Positions 16,985 through 26,456 of a stretch of DNA of 64,000 nucleotides are shown here, one piece after another. This DNA comes from Leptospira ainazelensis. Lineage in GTDB: Bacteria; Spirochaetota; Leptospiria; Leptospirales; Leptospiraceae. The first letter of the stretch is position 1; every line of letters begins with the position of its first letter. The notes below the pieces were generated by a model. The model saw only the letters and a list, made by a program, of their open reading frames with translations, was not told the origin of the DNA and searched no databases. The DNA is taken from assembly GCF_016918785.1 (NCBI RefSeq), contig NZ_JAFFPT010000003.1:1-64000 (forward strand), written 5' to 3'. Position numbers and translations under genes: made by a program.

Positions 16985-17155
16985 CGTTTCCGATTTGAAA
17001 AATATCGACCGAAAATAAAGGCCATTCGGATAGAAGATTTGAATGGAAAGCGAATGTTTGGATCCAGCTTGTCCTATAACGATGTCAACGTGAACTCGAT
17101 GTTTCAATTCGGGAAAGGAATCGTATCCCGGTTGATTCGTTCTCTGGAACGGTAA
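16985..17155 (+). pseudogene. Possible relic of a coding region
   Basis: An open frame of 56 codons without a start ends at TAA 17153-17155 and reads like protein, with segments RIEDLNGKRMFGSSLSYNDV and NSMFQFGKGIVSRLIRSLE. It may be the tail of a lost gene upstream of the small membrane protein. No family is recognised. Confidence 0.25.
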
Positions 17156-17181
17156 AAATCTGCTTTAGGACGAAGGTGTTT

Positions 17182-17622
17182 ATGAAAAAAAACGAAAAAT
17201 TCTTAAATCTCATCTTTTTATCGACTCTGTTTCTACAATCGGCTTGTGCGCCCACTCACGATTACGATCTCCCCAACTCATGGTTTTTTGGAATCGTAAC
17301 TCTTTTTGTTCTTTCGATATCCTGCGTCATTCTTCTGGCTCTGAAAAAATGGTTTTTCATTTCCGTCTTAGTCGGTGTATTTACCTCCTCTTTGATTTAT
17401 TTGATATCCGCCGTGATGTTGATCACGTATGACGATACTTGTAACGATCGGAGAAACCTTGGGGAATGTTGGTCGAACTCATCTTTAACTTTAAAGGAAG
17501 GTATAGTTACAGTTGTGTGTTCATTCTCAGCGGTATTGTTTTATGTGTTCTCTCTTTTTACTTTGATCATCGTGATAAGATTCTTGTCCCGTTATTTGAG
17601 AGCAGACAAGAAAGAGAAATGA
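17182..17622 (+). CDS. Small lipoprotein-like membrane protein
   Basis: ATG 17182 is preceded by GAAGG at suitable distance; the in-frame GTG at 17176 is too close to it. The 146-residue product has a signal ending FLQSAC (lipobox), then three further hydrophobic segments (about residues 33-53, 60-82 and 108-135) and a basic C-terminus. A two-Cys loop (DDTCNDRRNLGECWSN) lies between the last two. No family is recognised. It is convergent with the long minus-strand hypothetical gene that ends at 17815. Confidence 0.7.
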   Translation: MKKNEKFLNLIFLSTLFLQSACAPTHDYDLPNSWFFGIVTLFVLSISCVILLALKKWFFISVLVGVFTSSLIYLISAVMLITYDDTCNDRRNLGECWSNSSLTLKEGIVTVVCSFSAVLFYVFSLFTLIIVIRFLSRYLRADKKEK

Positions 17623-17814
17623 AGGTTTATGTAGAATTTAGAATCTCGCCTTTCTTAATCTGAGATTTGGGCAACGTTCACTTTTGAATTGCTTGTTCCA
17701 TTAAGGCCGGGTTAAAAATTCTTAATATTCTTTGATCATTCGAATTCGGGTAAAATGGTTTTCTGTTAAATAGAAGAACGGGAAAAAAGTGGATTCTGCG
17801 AAATCATTCGTGTT

Positions 17815-19410
17815 TCACGAATGCCTTCCCGCAATCTCGTCAAACGATTGATTCACGGTCTTTGGATGGATCTCCTTTGTACGAATTTCATTTTCGATCC
17901 AGGAATTTTTAATTTTTTCGAGTTCCTTTCTTCTTTTTTCGACGTATTCCATTCCTTTGCTCATCTGTTCAAATTGGATCTTTGAAATTTGACGATCCAA
18001 AGACGTTTCCAGCCAACCGTAAGCGTGAACCAAAAATAAAATCTTATCAAACCAAGAAGCTTGATTCTCAAAACATAAGAACTTAAGTTTGAAAAAGGAT
18101 TTCTGGAAATCTAAGTTAGAGAATAAGGACGGGAAGGTTTTTTTATTTGTATGTAATACATATAAAAAGGATTTGAGCATTTCCTTTTTATAAGCGAATT
18201 TATGAATCATTATTTCCATCAACGAAACTACGTTTTCCGCGCTTTTATTAAGAAGGCAGTGAAATTTTTTCCCTTTTTCAAACCATTCGCCGGATATGTA
18301 ATCGCGGTCGTTTTTTATATCTTCTATCACCCTAAACGAAAACTCTCTGTCCTCTTCTAAGTCTATCATCACGAACTTCGAAAGGCTTTCATTCTTCATG
18401 GACATCATCGTTTTTAACAATTTGATGGATCTTAATTCTTGAGTGGAAATGTTAAGATATTTCTCTTGATCGTTTTTTTGGCTGATATAATAACAAAGAG
18501 TGATGAAGTCGGCTATTTTTTCCGGGAGTCCCTCTAAATCCAAATGGATTTCGGCTAATTCCCGGGAAAGAAAGGTCTCTTCCAACTCTTGAAGAGATCC
18601 TTCGAAGTTGGATTCTATCTCAAGATTATTCCGAAATTGCAGGAGCTGATTCCAAACTTTAGGATATTCTAAACTGATTTTTGGAATGAATTGCTCTAAA
18701 TAATATTTTTTCACGATCTTAAGCGTATCATCCGCAAGTTCGTCGGCGACATGAAATAATCCTGCGGTTTTAGTGACTGCGATAAAACCGTTGTCTTGAA
18801 TCGTTTTTAGAATGATATTAATACTTTCAGTGATTACTTCTTCTTTTGCAATTCCATCATAACAAAATGAAACGATCCAACTTTTACAATCGAATGAATC
18901 TCTCAATAAGGACTTGCTGGTTCCGGATAATAGAAACTCTAAAATTGGAGCCAATTCAGCAACGTGATAAGGTTCGCAGGAGAGAATGTAGTTTTGAATC
19001 GAAAACGCGGAGCGGCTCAAGCTGTTGAGAAAAATTTCCTTGAGATGATTTGCGCCGTTGAGATTGAATTCTTTTCCGGATAATAGATTTAAATAAACGA
19101 GGAGCTCTTTGGTTTCAGATTTAAAACGAAATTCCGGAAATACAAGAATCAACCCCATATCGGACATTTTTTTTAAAATCTCAAAATGGTTCATTTTAGC
19201 GCTGTCGTCTTTCCAAACTCTCAAAAGTTTCCCCGAAAAAAAATACTCAAGCGTCGAGTGATTTCGGATTCGAAACAGTAGATCGATTTCCTTATTCGAG
19301 AGATGAATCGCGGCCTTTACGGTCGCATCCGTTTCGTCGCTTAGAAACAAATAGGGGGGTAGGAACTTGGTATATTTATCCCGATCATACAGAGATTGTT
19401 GGTTGTTCAT
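17815..19410 (-). CDS. Large hypothetical protein, mostly helical
   Basis: Starting from ATG 19410 (MNNQQSLYDRDKYTK) gives 531 residues; a TTG at 19458 would add 16. The sequence is soluble, rich in Leu, Lys and Glu, with no signal peptide or membrane segment. It has a long likely helix near the C-terminus (QFEQMSKGMEYVEKRRKELE). No catalytic motif or known domain is visible. It is alone on its strand between the small membrane protein and the LysR gene. Cytoplasmic location is inferred. Confidence 0.78.
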   Translation of the reverse strand: MNNQQSLYDRDKYTKFLPPYLFLSDETDATVKAAIHLSNKEIDLLFRIRNHSTLEYFFSGKLLRVWKDDSAKMNHFEILKKMSDMGLILVFPEFRFKSETKELLVYLNLLSGKEFNLNGANHLKEIFLNSLSRSAFSIQNYILSCEPYHVAELAPILEFLLSGTSKSLLRDSFDCKSWIVSFCYDGIAKEEVITESINIILKTIQDNGFIAVTKTAGLFHVADELADDTLKIVKKYYLEQFIPKISLEYPKVWNQLLQFRNNLEIESNFEGSLQELEETFLSRELAEIHLDLEGLPEKIADFITLCYYISQKNDQEKYLNISTQELRSIKLLKTMMSMKNESLSKFVMIDLEEDREFSFRVIEDIKNDRDYISGEWFEKGKKFHCLLNKSAENVVSLMEIMIHKFAYKKEMLKSFLYVLHTNKKTFPSLFSNLDFQKSFFKLKFLCFENQASWFDKILFLVHAYGWLETSLDRQISKIQFEQMSKGMEYVEKRRKELEKIKNSWIENEIRTKEIHPKTVNQSFDEIAGRHS

Positions 19411-19609
19411 TCTTTGAATCCGACTGAGGAAACATTCGATTCGTCTAATTTTCCACAATTGTAATCAATCAGATTACCTACTGAAAATTAAAAAGTCCAA
19501 CAATTTATTTACTGAACGGCGATTGACTAAAAATAATGCGACGTTCTGGTTTCCGTCTTAAAAGTGGATTTAGTCGCATTAGTTTTACATGGAATTCTAA
19601 AGGTATTTT

Positions 19610-20527
19610 TCAAAGCCTCATTACGTCCATCAAACACTCGGCCTTTCTGTTTTTTAGAGCGCTGCTTTCGATTACAAAACTCAAAAAAGTATTCAACGAA
19701 GGATTTTTATTTTCAGGAATCCAAAATACGGATACCGGTAAGTATAACTTTTTGATTGGAATAAACTGTGTCTCGGAAGGGACAACATTTTGCGCGCCTA
19801 AGATTGTCAGAGACAGACCTTTTCCAGTAGCGACCAAAATGGGACAACTTTCTCTTTCCTTTTTCATATACACTTTCGGTTTAATCCCGCTCTGTTTAAA
19901 AAGTTGAAAAATCGTATCATAAAAATTTCCCGTTTCCTTTTTAGGATGTAGAATGATCGTTTCGTTTTTTAATTCCCGAAGTTCTATTTCCTTTCTTTTG
20001 GCTAGTGGATGTTTTTTGGGAACTAAAACTCCAAAACCTTCGTCGTTTACGGAATGTTGTTCGATGCCTTCTTCGGAAACCGTACCCTCCATAAAACAAA
20101 CGTCAAACTGACCGGATCTCAAACCCTTGAAAATCCTGTTCCTTGACTCTTGGTGAAGTTGAAACTTTAATTTTGGAAATCGGTCCTGAAACTCGCCTAT
20201 GATTTGGGGGAGGTTTGCCAAGAATGTAGTCGTAGAAAAACCGATACTCAAGGCGCCTGATTTGAGTTTGCCGATGGAACGAATCTCTCTTTCAAGATTT
20301 TCGACTCTCTCTATGATTTCTTTTCCTTCTTTTAAAAGGAAAACGCCTGCGCCGGTTAACTTTACCTGTCTTGTCGTTCTTTCAAAAAGTTTGGTCGAAA
20401 GTTCCTCTTCCAAAGAGGAAATCAATCGTGTTAAAGGCGGTTGCGACATCCCGAGAATTTCGGCGCTTTTTCTGAAATTAAGTTCTTCCGCGACTACTAC
20501 AAACGATTTGAGTTTTGATAAATCCAT
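19610..20527 (-). CDS. LysR-family transcriptional regulator
   Basis: The 305-residue protein has the N-terminal winged HTH at residues 1-60 (LKSFVVVAEELNFRKSAEILGMSQPPLTRLI, then LSTKLFERTTRQVKLTGAG) and a periplasmic-binding-like effector domain at about 90-290. It is divergent from a flavoprotein gene 261 bases away, the usual arrangement for LysR and its target. An 8-base dyad of the T-N11-A kind lies 7 bases upstream of its start. The inducer is unknown; a redox or electrophile signal would fit the neighbour (inference). Confidence 0.93.
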   Translation of the reverse strand: MDLSKLKSFVVVAEELNFRKSAEILGMSQPPLTRLISSLEEELSTKLFERTTRQVKLTGAGVFLLKEGKEIIERVENLEREIRSIGKLKSGALSIGFSTTTFLANLPQIIGEFQDRFPKLKFQLHQESRNRIFKGLRSGQFDVCFMEGTVSEEGIEQHSVNDEGFGVLVPKKHPLAKRKEIELRELKNETIILHPKKETGNFYDTIFQLFKQSGIKPKVYMKKERESCPILVATGKGLSLTILGAQNVVPSETQFIPIKKLYLPVSVFWIPENKNPSLNTFLSFVIESSALKNRKAECLMDVMRL

Positions 20528-20533
20528 TTATAT

Positions 20534-20554
20534 TTGATACCATAAAGGTATCAA
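20534..20554. promoter_or_regulatory. LysR-type operator
   Basis: TTGATACC (20534-20541) and GGTATCAA (20547-20554) are perfect arms around ATAAA. The core ATACC-N5-GGTAT contains the T-N11-A pattern expected of LysR sites and sits 7 bases before the LysR start codon. Confidence 0.72.
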
Positions 20555-20788
20555 TAGATCAACTTATAAAAAATATTTCGAAAAAATAGATTCTTATTTT
20601 TATAAGTCTTTACATTCGCAGATGTAGTTTCATTTTTTATACCGTATCGATTGGAATCGATCGTTCAAAACAAGGACAACAGAGAAAATTTCGGAAGAGA
20701 ATCGTTTTTTGATCTCTATCTTCCCGACCGCCGGAGAACGTCTGATTTTTTTCTCTTAACTTTAATTTGTTTTAAGGAGTAGAATCGA

Positions 20789-21706
20789 ATGAAATTTGAT
20801 TATGAAGTTCTTATCATCGGCGGAGGGCCAGCGGGGCTGAGCGCTGCGATGTCTTTGGGACGTATGAGCAGAACCGCTTTGGTTTGCGACGATAGTCGTC
20901 CTCGGAACGCGCCTTCTTCTCATCTCAATAATTTTCCCACTCGTGACGGCATTCACCCCGCCGAGTGGAGAAGATTGGTAAAAAAAGATTTGGAAAAATA
21001 TTCAACGATCGGATTTTTTGAAGGATCTGTTTTATCCGTTGAAAAATCAATCTCCGGATTTTCCGCCGAACTTTCTTCGGGAGCCGTTGTCCGTTTTAAA
21101 AAAGTGATTCTTGCTTATGGTGTGGAGGATAAGTTTCTCCCCGTTCCCGGTTTTAAGGAACTCTGGGGAAAATCCATTTTTCATTGTCCTTACTGTCACG
21201 GTTTTGAAATCCGGGGATCTCGCCTCGGTTTTATCTCAAACAACGAAATGACATTCCATATGTTGCCTTTGATCCACGATCTCGCTTCCGATCTGATTCT
21301 TTTTACTAACGGAAAGGCGGAATTTGGAGAGGAACAACGATCCGTGATCGAACAAAAAAACATAGAATTGATAGAGGAGAGAATTACGGGTTTTGTTTTT
21401 GAAGGTGAACAGTTAAAAGCGGTGTCTCTGGCAAACGGCGAGACCAAAGAGAGAGAGGCGGTTTTTTTCCATCCAACGTTGCCGTTTCTACTCAAATCTC
21501 AAATCGGCGAGACTCTCGGTTGTGAAAAAAATCAATTCGGTTTTTACAAGGTGAACGAGAGGGGAGGTACGACCGTTGACGGAGTTTTTGCTTGTGGAGA
21601 CAACGTGAGTCCGGCGCATTCCGTTTTATTGGCCGCAGCTTCGGGCACGATGGCCGGTATCGGAGTTGTTTCGGCGTTATTGGGAGAAGGTTTTACTCAC
21701 GCATAG
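20789..21706 (+). CDS. Thioredoxin-reductase-like FAD oxidoreductase with degenerate NADPH motif
   Basis: A GGAG precedes ATG 20789. The 305-residue protein has the FAD-binding GGGPAG at residues 11-16, a CPYC redox pair at 133-136 as in thioredoxin-reductase-like proteins, and the C-terminal FAD motif GVFACGDNVSPAHSVLLAAASG. Where family members have a second glycine-rich nucleotide-binding loop, this one reads LGFISNNEMTFHM, so NADPH binding may be altered. It is divergently paired with the LysR gene, its likely regulator. Substrate is unknown. Confidence 0.9.
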   Translation: MKFDYEVLIIGGGPAGLSAAMSLGRMSRTALVCDDSRPRNAPSSHLNNFPTRDGIHPAEWRRLVKKDLEKYSTIGFFEGSVLSVEKSISGFSAELSSGAVVRFKKVILAYGVEDKFLPVPGFKELWGKSIFHCPYCHGFEIRGSRLGFISNNEMTFHMLPLIHDLASDLILFTNGKAEFGEEQRSVIEQKNIELIEERITGFVFEGEQLKAVSLANGETKEREAVFFHPTLPFLLKSQIGETLGCEKNQFGFYKVNERGGTTVDGVFACGDNVSPAHSVLLAAASGTMAGIGVVSALLGEGFTHA

Positions 21707-22042
21707 GAGATTGATTTTCGGATCTTCTTGTGATTTTTGATTAGACAGAGGTTTCTTTTTTGGTTGTAAGAATCGAGGAAGTTACGCCATTCTAAGACGC
21801 CTCTTGTCTTTTGTTTACGTTGGGGAGAATCCAATTCCGCTCCAAAAAAATCAAATGAATTCGTTTTGACTCGAGTCAAACGTTAGGCTCGATATCGTAC
21901 CAGCCCTCCTTTGAGCGACTTCGGAGTTTTTCTCCCGTTTTTCAAATTAATTGATTTATAATACAACAGCACTCCGTTGTTATAATTGTATAACGAAATC
22001 CAGTCTTAAGGAAGATAGTCGAGCCAAGTCTGGACGCGTTAT
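21707..22042. other. Intergenic region before the large surface protein
   Basis: About 336 bases. Near 21957-21995 there is an interrupted dyad (ACAAC 21963-21967, GTTGT 21976-21980, flanked by TATAA-type sequence) that may include the promoter of the 22043 gene. No gene is seen. Confidence 0.35.
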
Positions 22043-25000
22043 ATGACACAAATTATCTTATCAGCTCTCATCTCCTTTTTCTTTTTATCCAGTTTCGTAA
22101 ACTGTTTAAACGGCGGTTCGAATCATCTCCCGCCGATTTTTTCTTATATCGATCTAAAAGGAGGATCGCCAACGGTTCCGTTTGGTGTTTCTCAGATTAC
22201 ACCGGGTGTGGGCGTCAACGGCGTTTCTTTGAATACCTCGATTCAAGTTACCTTTAATCGAAATCTGGATTTTTCTTCGATGTCGGCTTCCTCCTTTCAA
22301 TTGTCCGAAGGTTCTACTCCGATTCCGGGTAATGTGACGGTAAACAATTCGAATCTTGTTTTTACGCCTTCTTCTCCGCTCGCATCCTCTACCGTATATA
22401 CGGTGATTCTTTCCAAAGATCTAAGATCGGCGGACGGTTTGCTCCTTAACGAGAATTTCAGTTGGACTTTTACAACCGCGACCGTCTCCGATCTGATCGC
22501 CCCCGTTGTTTCTCTTGTTACTCCGATCCACTCGAGCGTTTCCGTCCCGATAAACACATCCTTAACCGTTGCCTTTAGCGAGACTATGAATTGTACTTCC
22601 CTAAACGGATCCTCTTTTACTCTAAACGATGGCGTTTCGGTGTCGGGTAACGTTACTTGTTCCGGTTCGACGGCGACCTTTACGCCGTTTTTATCGCTCT
22701 TGTCTAATACGAATTATACCGCCAACGTTAGCATCGCGGCCCGTGATCTCGCGGGGAATCCGATTGCCTCTTCTTTTAGCTGGAGTTTTACTACGGGCTC
22801 TGCTCCGGATTCTTCTCCTCCCTCCGTGTCGTTTGTTAGTCCCGCAAACGCTTCCACCGGATTTGCCGTCAACCGATCCATCGCAGTCGCATTCAGCGAA
22901 GTTCTCGACTGCACCACCTTGAATACCTCCAGTTTTGTTTTGAGCGACGGGTCCTCCGTTCCCGGAACCGTCTCTTGTCTCGGAACCACCGCTTTTTTTA
23001 ATCCTTTAGCGTCCCTATCCTATGGCGTTACTTATACGGTCGCCATTACTACCTCTGTCAGAGATATTTCGTCTAACGCGCTTGCTTCTCCTTTTTTATG
23101 GACTTTTACTACCGGTGCGGGACCCGATCTTACGCCGCCTACGGTTTCTTTAGTAACTCCTTCCAATTCTCTTTCCGGAGTAGGCGTGAACACGAGCCTA
23201 AGCGCGGTTTTTAGCGAATTCATCGATTGTTCTACTCTCACAACGGCGAGTTTTACTCTTGAAGGAGCTTCCGGCGTTCCAGGAACCGTAAGTTGTCTCG
23301 GAACCTCTGCGACGTTTACCCCAAGTGCGAATCTTGCCTACAACTCGGTCTATTCCGTCGACATATCAACGGCCGTGAGAGATCTCGCAGGAAATCCGAT
23401 GGCAGGAACTTATTCCTGGAGTTTTACGACGGGTCCCGCACCGGATTCTTCTCCTCCCTTGATCTCTATTACAAATCCATTGAATACTTCCACTGGATTC
23501 AGCGTAAATGGAATCCTAAACATCGCTTTTAGCGAAGCCTTAAATTGTATCTCGGTTACTACCGCCAGTTTTACCTTGAGCGACGGCTCCTCCGTTCCGG
23601 GAACGGTCGGTTGTTCCTCTAACACCGCGACGTTCACGCCGATTACGTCCTTGGCGTATAACACGTCGTATACGGCTACGATCACGACTGCGGTTACGGA
23701 TATGGCCGGTAACTCGGTATCCGCCCCGTTTGTTTGGACTTTTACTACGGGCTCGGCTCCGGACGTTACGGCTCCGTCAATTTCGATTGTAAATCCGATT
23801 CATTCTTCCGTCGGGCTTGCGACTAGTACTAACATTTCCGCGGCATTTAGCGAAGGAATGGATTGTACTTCGCAGACCACGGCGACCTTTACTCTTAACA
23901 ACGGAGCTTTCGTTCCGGGAACGGTGAATTGTTCAGGACCAAACGCGGTTTTTACGCCGAACGTTTCGCTTCTTTCCGGAACTACTTATACGGCTACGAT
24001 TCATTTGGGCGCAAAGGATCTCGCAAACAATTCGATTGCTTCCGTCTTTAGTTGGAGTTTTACTACGGGGGCGTCGCCGGATACGACTCCGCCGGGAGTT
24101 TCCATTCAGAATCTTCGAAACAAAAGTCTTGTGGAATCCGGTTTTGTCATCGGAACCTCGAACGACATAGGCGGTGTTGCGCTTGTAGAAGTTTCCATCG
24201 ACGGGGGAGCGTATATGTCCGCGTCCGGTACGACGACTTGGAATTTCAAACTTCCTTCAGGAACTTCGACTTGGAGCGCTGGATCACAACACACGATCGC
24301 GGTTCGAAGTAAGGATTCTTCCGGTAATTTTTCCTCCGTTGTTTCGGTTCAAGTCAGAAAAGGGACTAACAAAGATATAAACGGCGACGGTTACGTGGAC
24401 ATGGTGACCGGAGAATACGGGCAAGGTCTGGTTTATATCTTTCATTCTTCCGGAACCTCGGGAATTACCGCGACGAATGCAAGTTTAGCAAATCGTTATA
24501 TAGTCGGTAATACATCCGATGAATTCGGCAAGTCGGTCGTTTTAGGAGATCTCAACGGCGACGGTTATTCGGATGTGATCGTGGGTGCTCCAGCGGCTAA
24601 CACGAACACAGGACGTGTTTATGCGTTTTATTCTTCTGGAAGTTCCGGCGTAAACATTTCTTTTGTTTCCTTCGCTTCCGTAAAAATCGACGGAGCCGTC
24701 TCCAGCGAAAGATTCGGGTTTGCCCTAGAAACTGCGGACGTGGACGGAAACGGTTACTCCGATCTTATCGTAGGCGCACCGTATTCTTCAACTAACACCG
24801 GAAAGGTGTACGTCTTTCATTCTACCGGGACGCCGGGGATTGTGGATACGAGCGCGGCCACTGCGAACGTTATTCTTGCCGGTTCCGCAACTAACGAATT
24901 TTTCGGCAGCGCCTTGGTTGCGGGAAACGTCAACGGCGATATCTATTCCGACGTGGTCGTCGGCGCCTACGGTTACAGCGCACAGAAGGGCAGGGTTTCG

Positions 25001-25666
25001 ATTTTTCACGGATCTTCCGCCGGAATAGGAGCCGTCTCTTCTTTGATTACCAACTCGGGAGGAAGCGGTCAGTTTGGATTCTCACTTACTCTTGCGGATG
25101 TCAGCGGCGACGGTTATGCGGATTTAATCGCGGGCGCTCCGTTTCTAAACAGCGCCAAGGGACACGTAGTAGTCTTTGTCTCTTCAACAACTCCTGCCGG
25201 AATTTTGAGCGGAGGTTTGGGAGGCGCCAACTTTATCATACAAGGAACCGTAATCAGCGATCATCTCGGTTATACGGTTGCGGCGAGAGACTTGGATCTG
25301 GACGGTAGAGCCGACTTGATCTTAAATTCCACGCCGAACTCTCCCGCACAAGGAATCGTCTACGTCTATATGACTCCGTTTCCTTCTTATACGGATACGA
25401 GCACAGCGACTCTTACGATGACGGGACCAATGGGCGATCTCTATGGTTGGGGTCTATCGACCGGGGACGTAAACGGCGACGGTTACGGGGATCTCTATGT
25501 CGGTTCTCCCGGTTATAACAACGGCGCTTTTTTAGGAAGAACGTTTATCTTTCATTCTTCCGGAACGGGTTTGAACACAAACCTGCCTTCTTCCGCGTCT
25601 CAAATCCTGGACGGCTCCGGTTTGACCGGAGGAACCGGCAACTGGTTCGGCAGGAGTCTTTATTAA
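22043..25666 (+). CDS. Large lipoprotein-like surface protein: six Big_5 domains plus FG-GAP propeller
   Basis: The 1207-residue protein has a signal ending SSFVNC (possible lipobox). Six Ig-like Big_5 repeats of about 104 residues fill residues 45-690; each ends with a W(S/T)FTTG motif followed by a Pro-rich hinge. A further beta domain (ESGFVIGTSND ... VRKGTNKD) leads into about seven FG-GAP repeats, marked by D(I/V)NGDGY and (V/I)GAP, which form an integrin-alpha-like, calcium-binding beta-propeller. The hinge and propeller resemble the 32872-34596 protein. An extracellular adhesive or scaffold role is inferred. The gene is monocistronic. Confidence 0.92.
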   Translation: MTQIILSALISFFFLSSFVNCLNGGSNHLPPIFSYIDLKGGSPTVPFGVSQITPGVGVNGVSLNTSIQVTFNRNLDFSSMSASSFQLSEGSTPIPGNVTVNNSNLVFTPSSPLASSTVYTVILSKDLRSADGLLLNENFSWTFTTATVSDLIAPVVSLVTPIHSSVSVPINTSLTVAFSETMNCTSLNGSSFTLNDGVSVSGNVTCSGSTATFTPFLSLLSNTNYTANVSIAARDLAGNPIASSFSWSFTTGSAPDSSPPSVSFVSPANASTGFAVNRSIAVAFSEVLDCTTLNTSSFVLSDGSSVPGTVSCLGTTAFFNPLASLSYGVTYTVAITTSVRDISSNALASPFLWTFTTGAGPDLTPPTVSLVTPSNSLSGVGVNTSLSAVFSEFIDCSTLTTASFTLEGASGVPGTVSCLGTSATFTPSANLAYNSVYSVDISTAVRDLAGNPMAGTYSWSFTTGPAPDSSPPLISITNPLNTSTGFSVNGILNIAFSEALNCISVTTASFTLSDGSSVPGTVGCSSNTATFTPITSLAYNTSYTATITTAVTDMAGNSVSAPFVWTFTTGSAPDVTAPSISIVNPIHSSVGLATSTNISAAFSEGMDCTSQTTATFTLNNGAFVPGTVNCSGPNAVFTPNVSLLSGTTYTATIHLGAKDLANNSIASVFSWSFTTGASPDTTPPGVSIQNLRNKSLVESGFVIGTSNDIGGVALVEVSIDGGAYMSASGTTTWNFKLPSGTSTWSAGSQHTIAVRSKDSSGNFSSVVSVQVRKGTNKDINGDGYVDMVTGEYGQGLVYIFHSSGTSGITATNASLANRYIVGNTSDEFGKSVVLGDLNGDGYSDVIVGAPAANTNTGRVYAFYSSGSSGVNISFVSFASVKIDGAVSSERFGFALETADVDGNGYSDLIVGAPYSSTNTGKVYVFHSTGTPGIVDTSAATANVILAGSATNEFFGSALVAGNVNGDIYSDVVVGAYGYSAQKGRVSIFHGSSAGIGAVSSLITNSGGSGQFGFSLTLADVSGDGYADLIAGAPFLNSAKGHVVVFVSSTTPAGILSGGLGGANFIIQGTVISDHLGYTVAARDLDLDGRADLILNSTPNSPAQGIVYVYMTPFPSYTDTSTATLTMTGPMGDLYGWGLSTGDVNGDGYGDLYVGSPGYNNGAFLGRTFIFHSSGTGLNTNLPSSASQILDGSGLTGGTGNWFGRSLY
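22495..24085 (+). repeat. Tandem coding repeats encoding Ig-like domains
   Basis: Five consecutive units of about 312 bases inside the large surface-protein gene, each ending with a TTTTACTACGGG-like sequence. The nucleotide similarity between units could allow recombination that changes domain number. Confidence 0.75.
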
Positions 25667-25695
25667 AAGTAAGAATCAATATGTTAGAATAGAAT

Positions 25696-25719
25696 GATAT
25701 TAGAATATTTTCTAATATC
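25696..25719. terminator. Bidirectional hairpin between convergent genes
   Basis: GATATTAGAA (25696-25705), loop TATT and TTCTAATATC (25710-25719) make a perfect 10-base stem. The TAG stop of the minus-strand gene (25712-25714) lies within the stem. No long T tract follows on either side. Confidence 0.6.
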
Positions 25720-26350
25720 GATCGTGCGAAGCGGCCAGGGCATAAGCTCGGCCGTCCTGCCACAAAGTCTCCAATACGGAAGCGAGGACGGGCGCGTTCC
25801 AAACGGTTTGAAAATTAATTTTGGTTTTAATTTTAGGATTTGAATCCGAAAAAAGATACAAATGTCCTTCTTGCGAATATTTCCGAAGATCCTTCCATTC
25901 CACAAAATGATCTTCGTTTTTTTGAAACCACTTAACGACGAGAATTTTCACTCCTTTCGGAGTAACTTCTAAATTCTGAATCTTATAGGATCTTCCGTTT
26001 TCAAGATTTTCGAGCGCTTCTTCAGCGAGTCTTTTTGTAATATGTTCCCAAAGAGAATCTATGATTTTTAGATATCGGTCTTCTATTTTTTTGTTGGTCA
26101 CAAAAAGTCGAAGCGATTGAAATCCGATTTGTATCGATTGATTTTTACCGTCTCGGAGGCCGATAGAATAGAGTCGATTTGCTTTGATTCCGTTGATATA
26201 CAACTGAGTGATTCCATATCGGATCTCTTTGATATCATGACATCGGAGTTGAAGTTTTCCGAATTGAATCGTTTTAGAATCGATCCGAAGTCTTTTTTGA
26301 AAAGGATCCAAAATACTCTTTCTTAGATAAAGATCGACGTCCTGATTCAT
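25712..26350 (-). CDS. Hypothetical protein
   Basis: The 212-residue protein starts at ATG 26350 (MNQDVDLYLRK). It has alternating basic beta strands and helices, including QLRCHDIKEIRYGITQLYI and a later VEWKDLRKYSQEGHLYLFS, which resembles the layout of PH-like domains. No signal peptide or membrane segment is seen and no family can be named. Its terminal bases form one arm of the hairpin shared with the convergent surface-protein gene. An AraC gene lies upstream on the same strand after 106 bases. Confidence 0.7.
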   Translation of the reverse strand: MNQDVDLYLRKSILDPFQKRLRIDSKTIQFGKLQLRCHDIKEIRYGITQLYINGIKANRLYSIGLRDGKNQSIQIGFQSLRLFVTNKKIEDRYLKIIDSLWEHITKRLAEEALENLENGRSYKIQNLEVTPKGVKILVVKWFQKNEDHFVEWKDLRKYSQEGHLYLFSDSNPKIKTKINFQTVWNAPVLASVLETLWQDGRAYALAASHDRY

Positions 26351-26456
26351 CTTGGAAAGATATCGAGCGGCAAAAAGGAGTTATGGTCAAGATTTACTTC
26401 GAGCCGGTACGGAAAAAGGAAACAAACTCACGAGATGAGGAAATAAAAAACCGGTT

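Noticed and set aside
22495..24085. CRISPR-like regular repeats
   Set aside because: The repeats are in-frame coding units of about 312 bases encoding Ig-like domains, with no spacer pattern.
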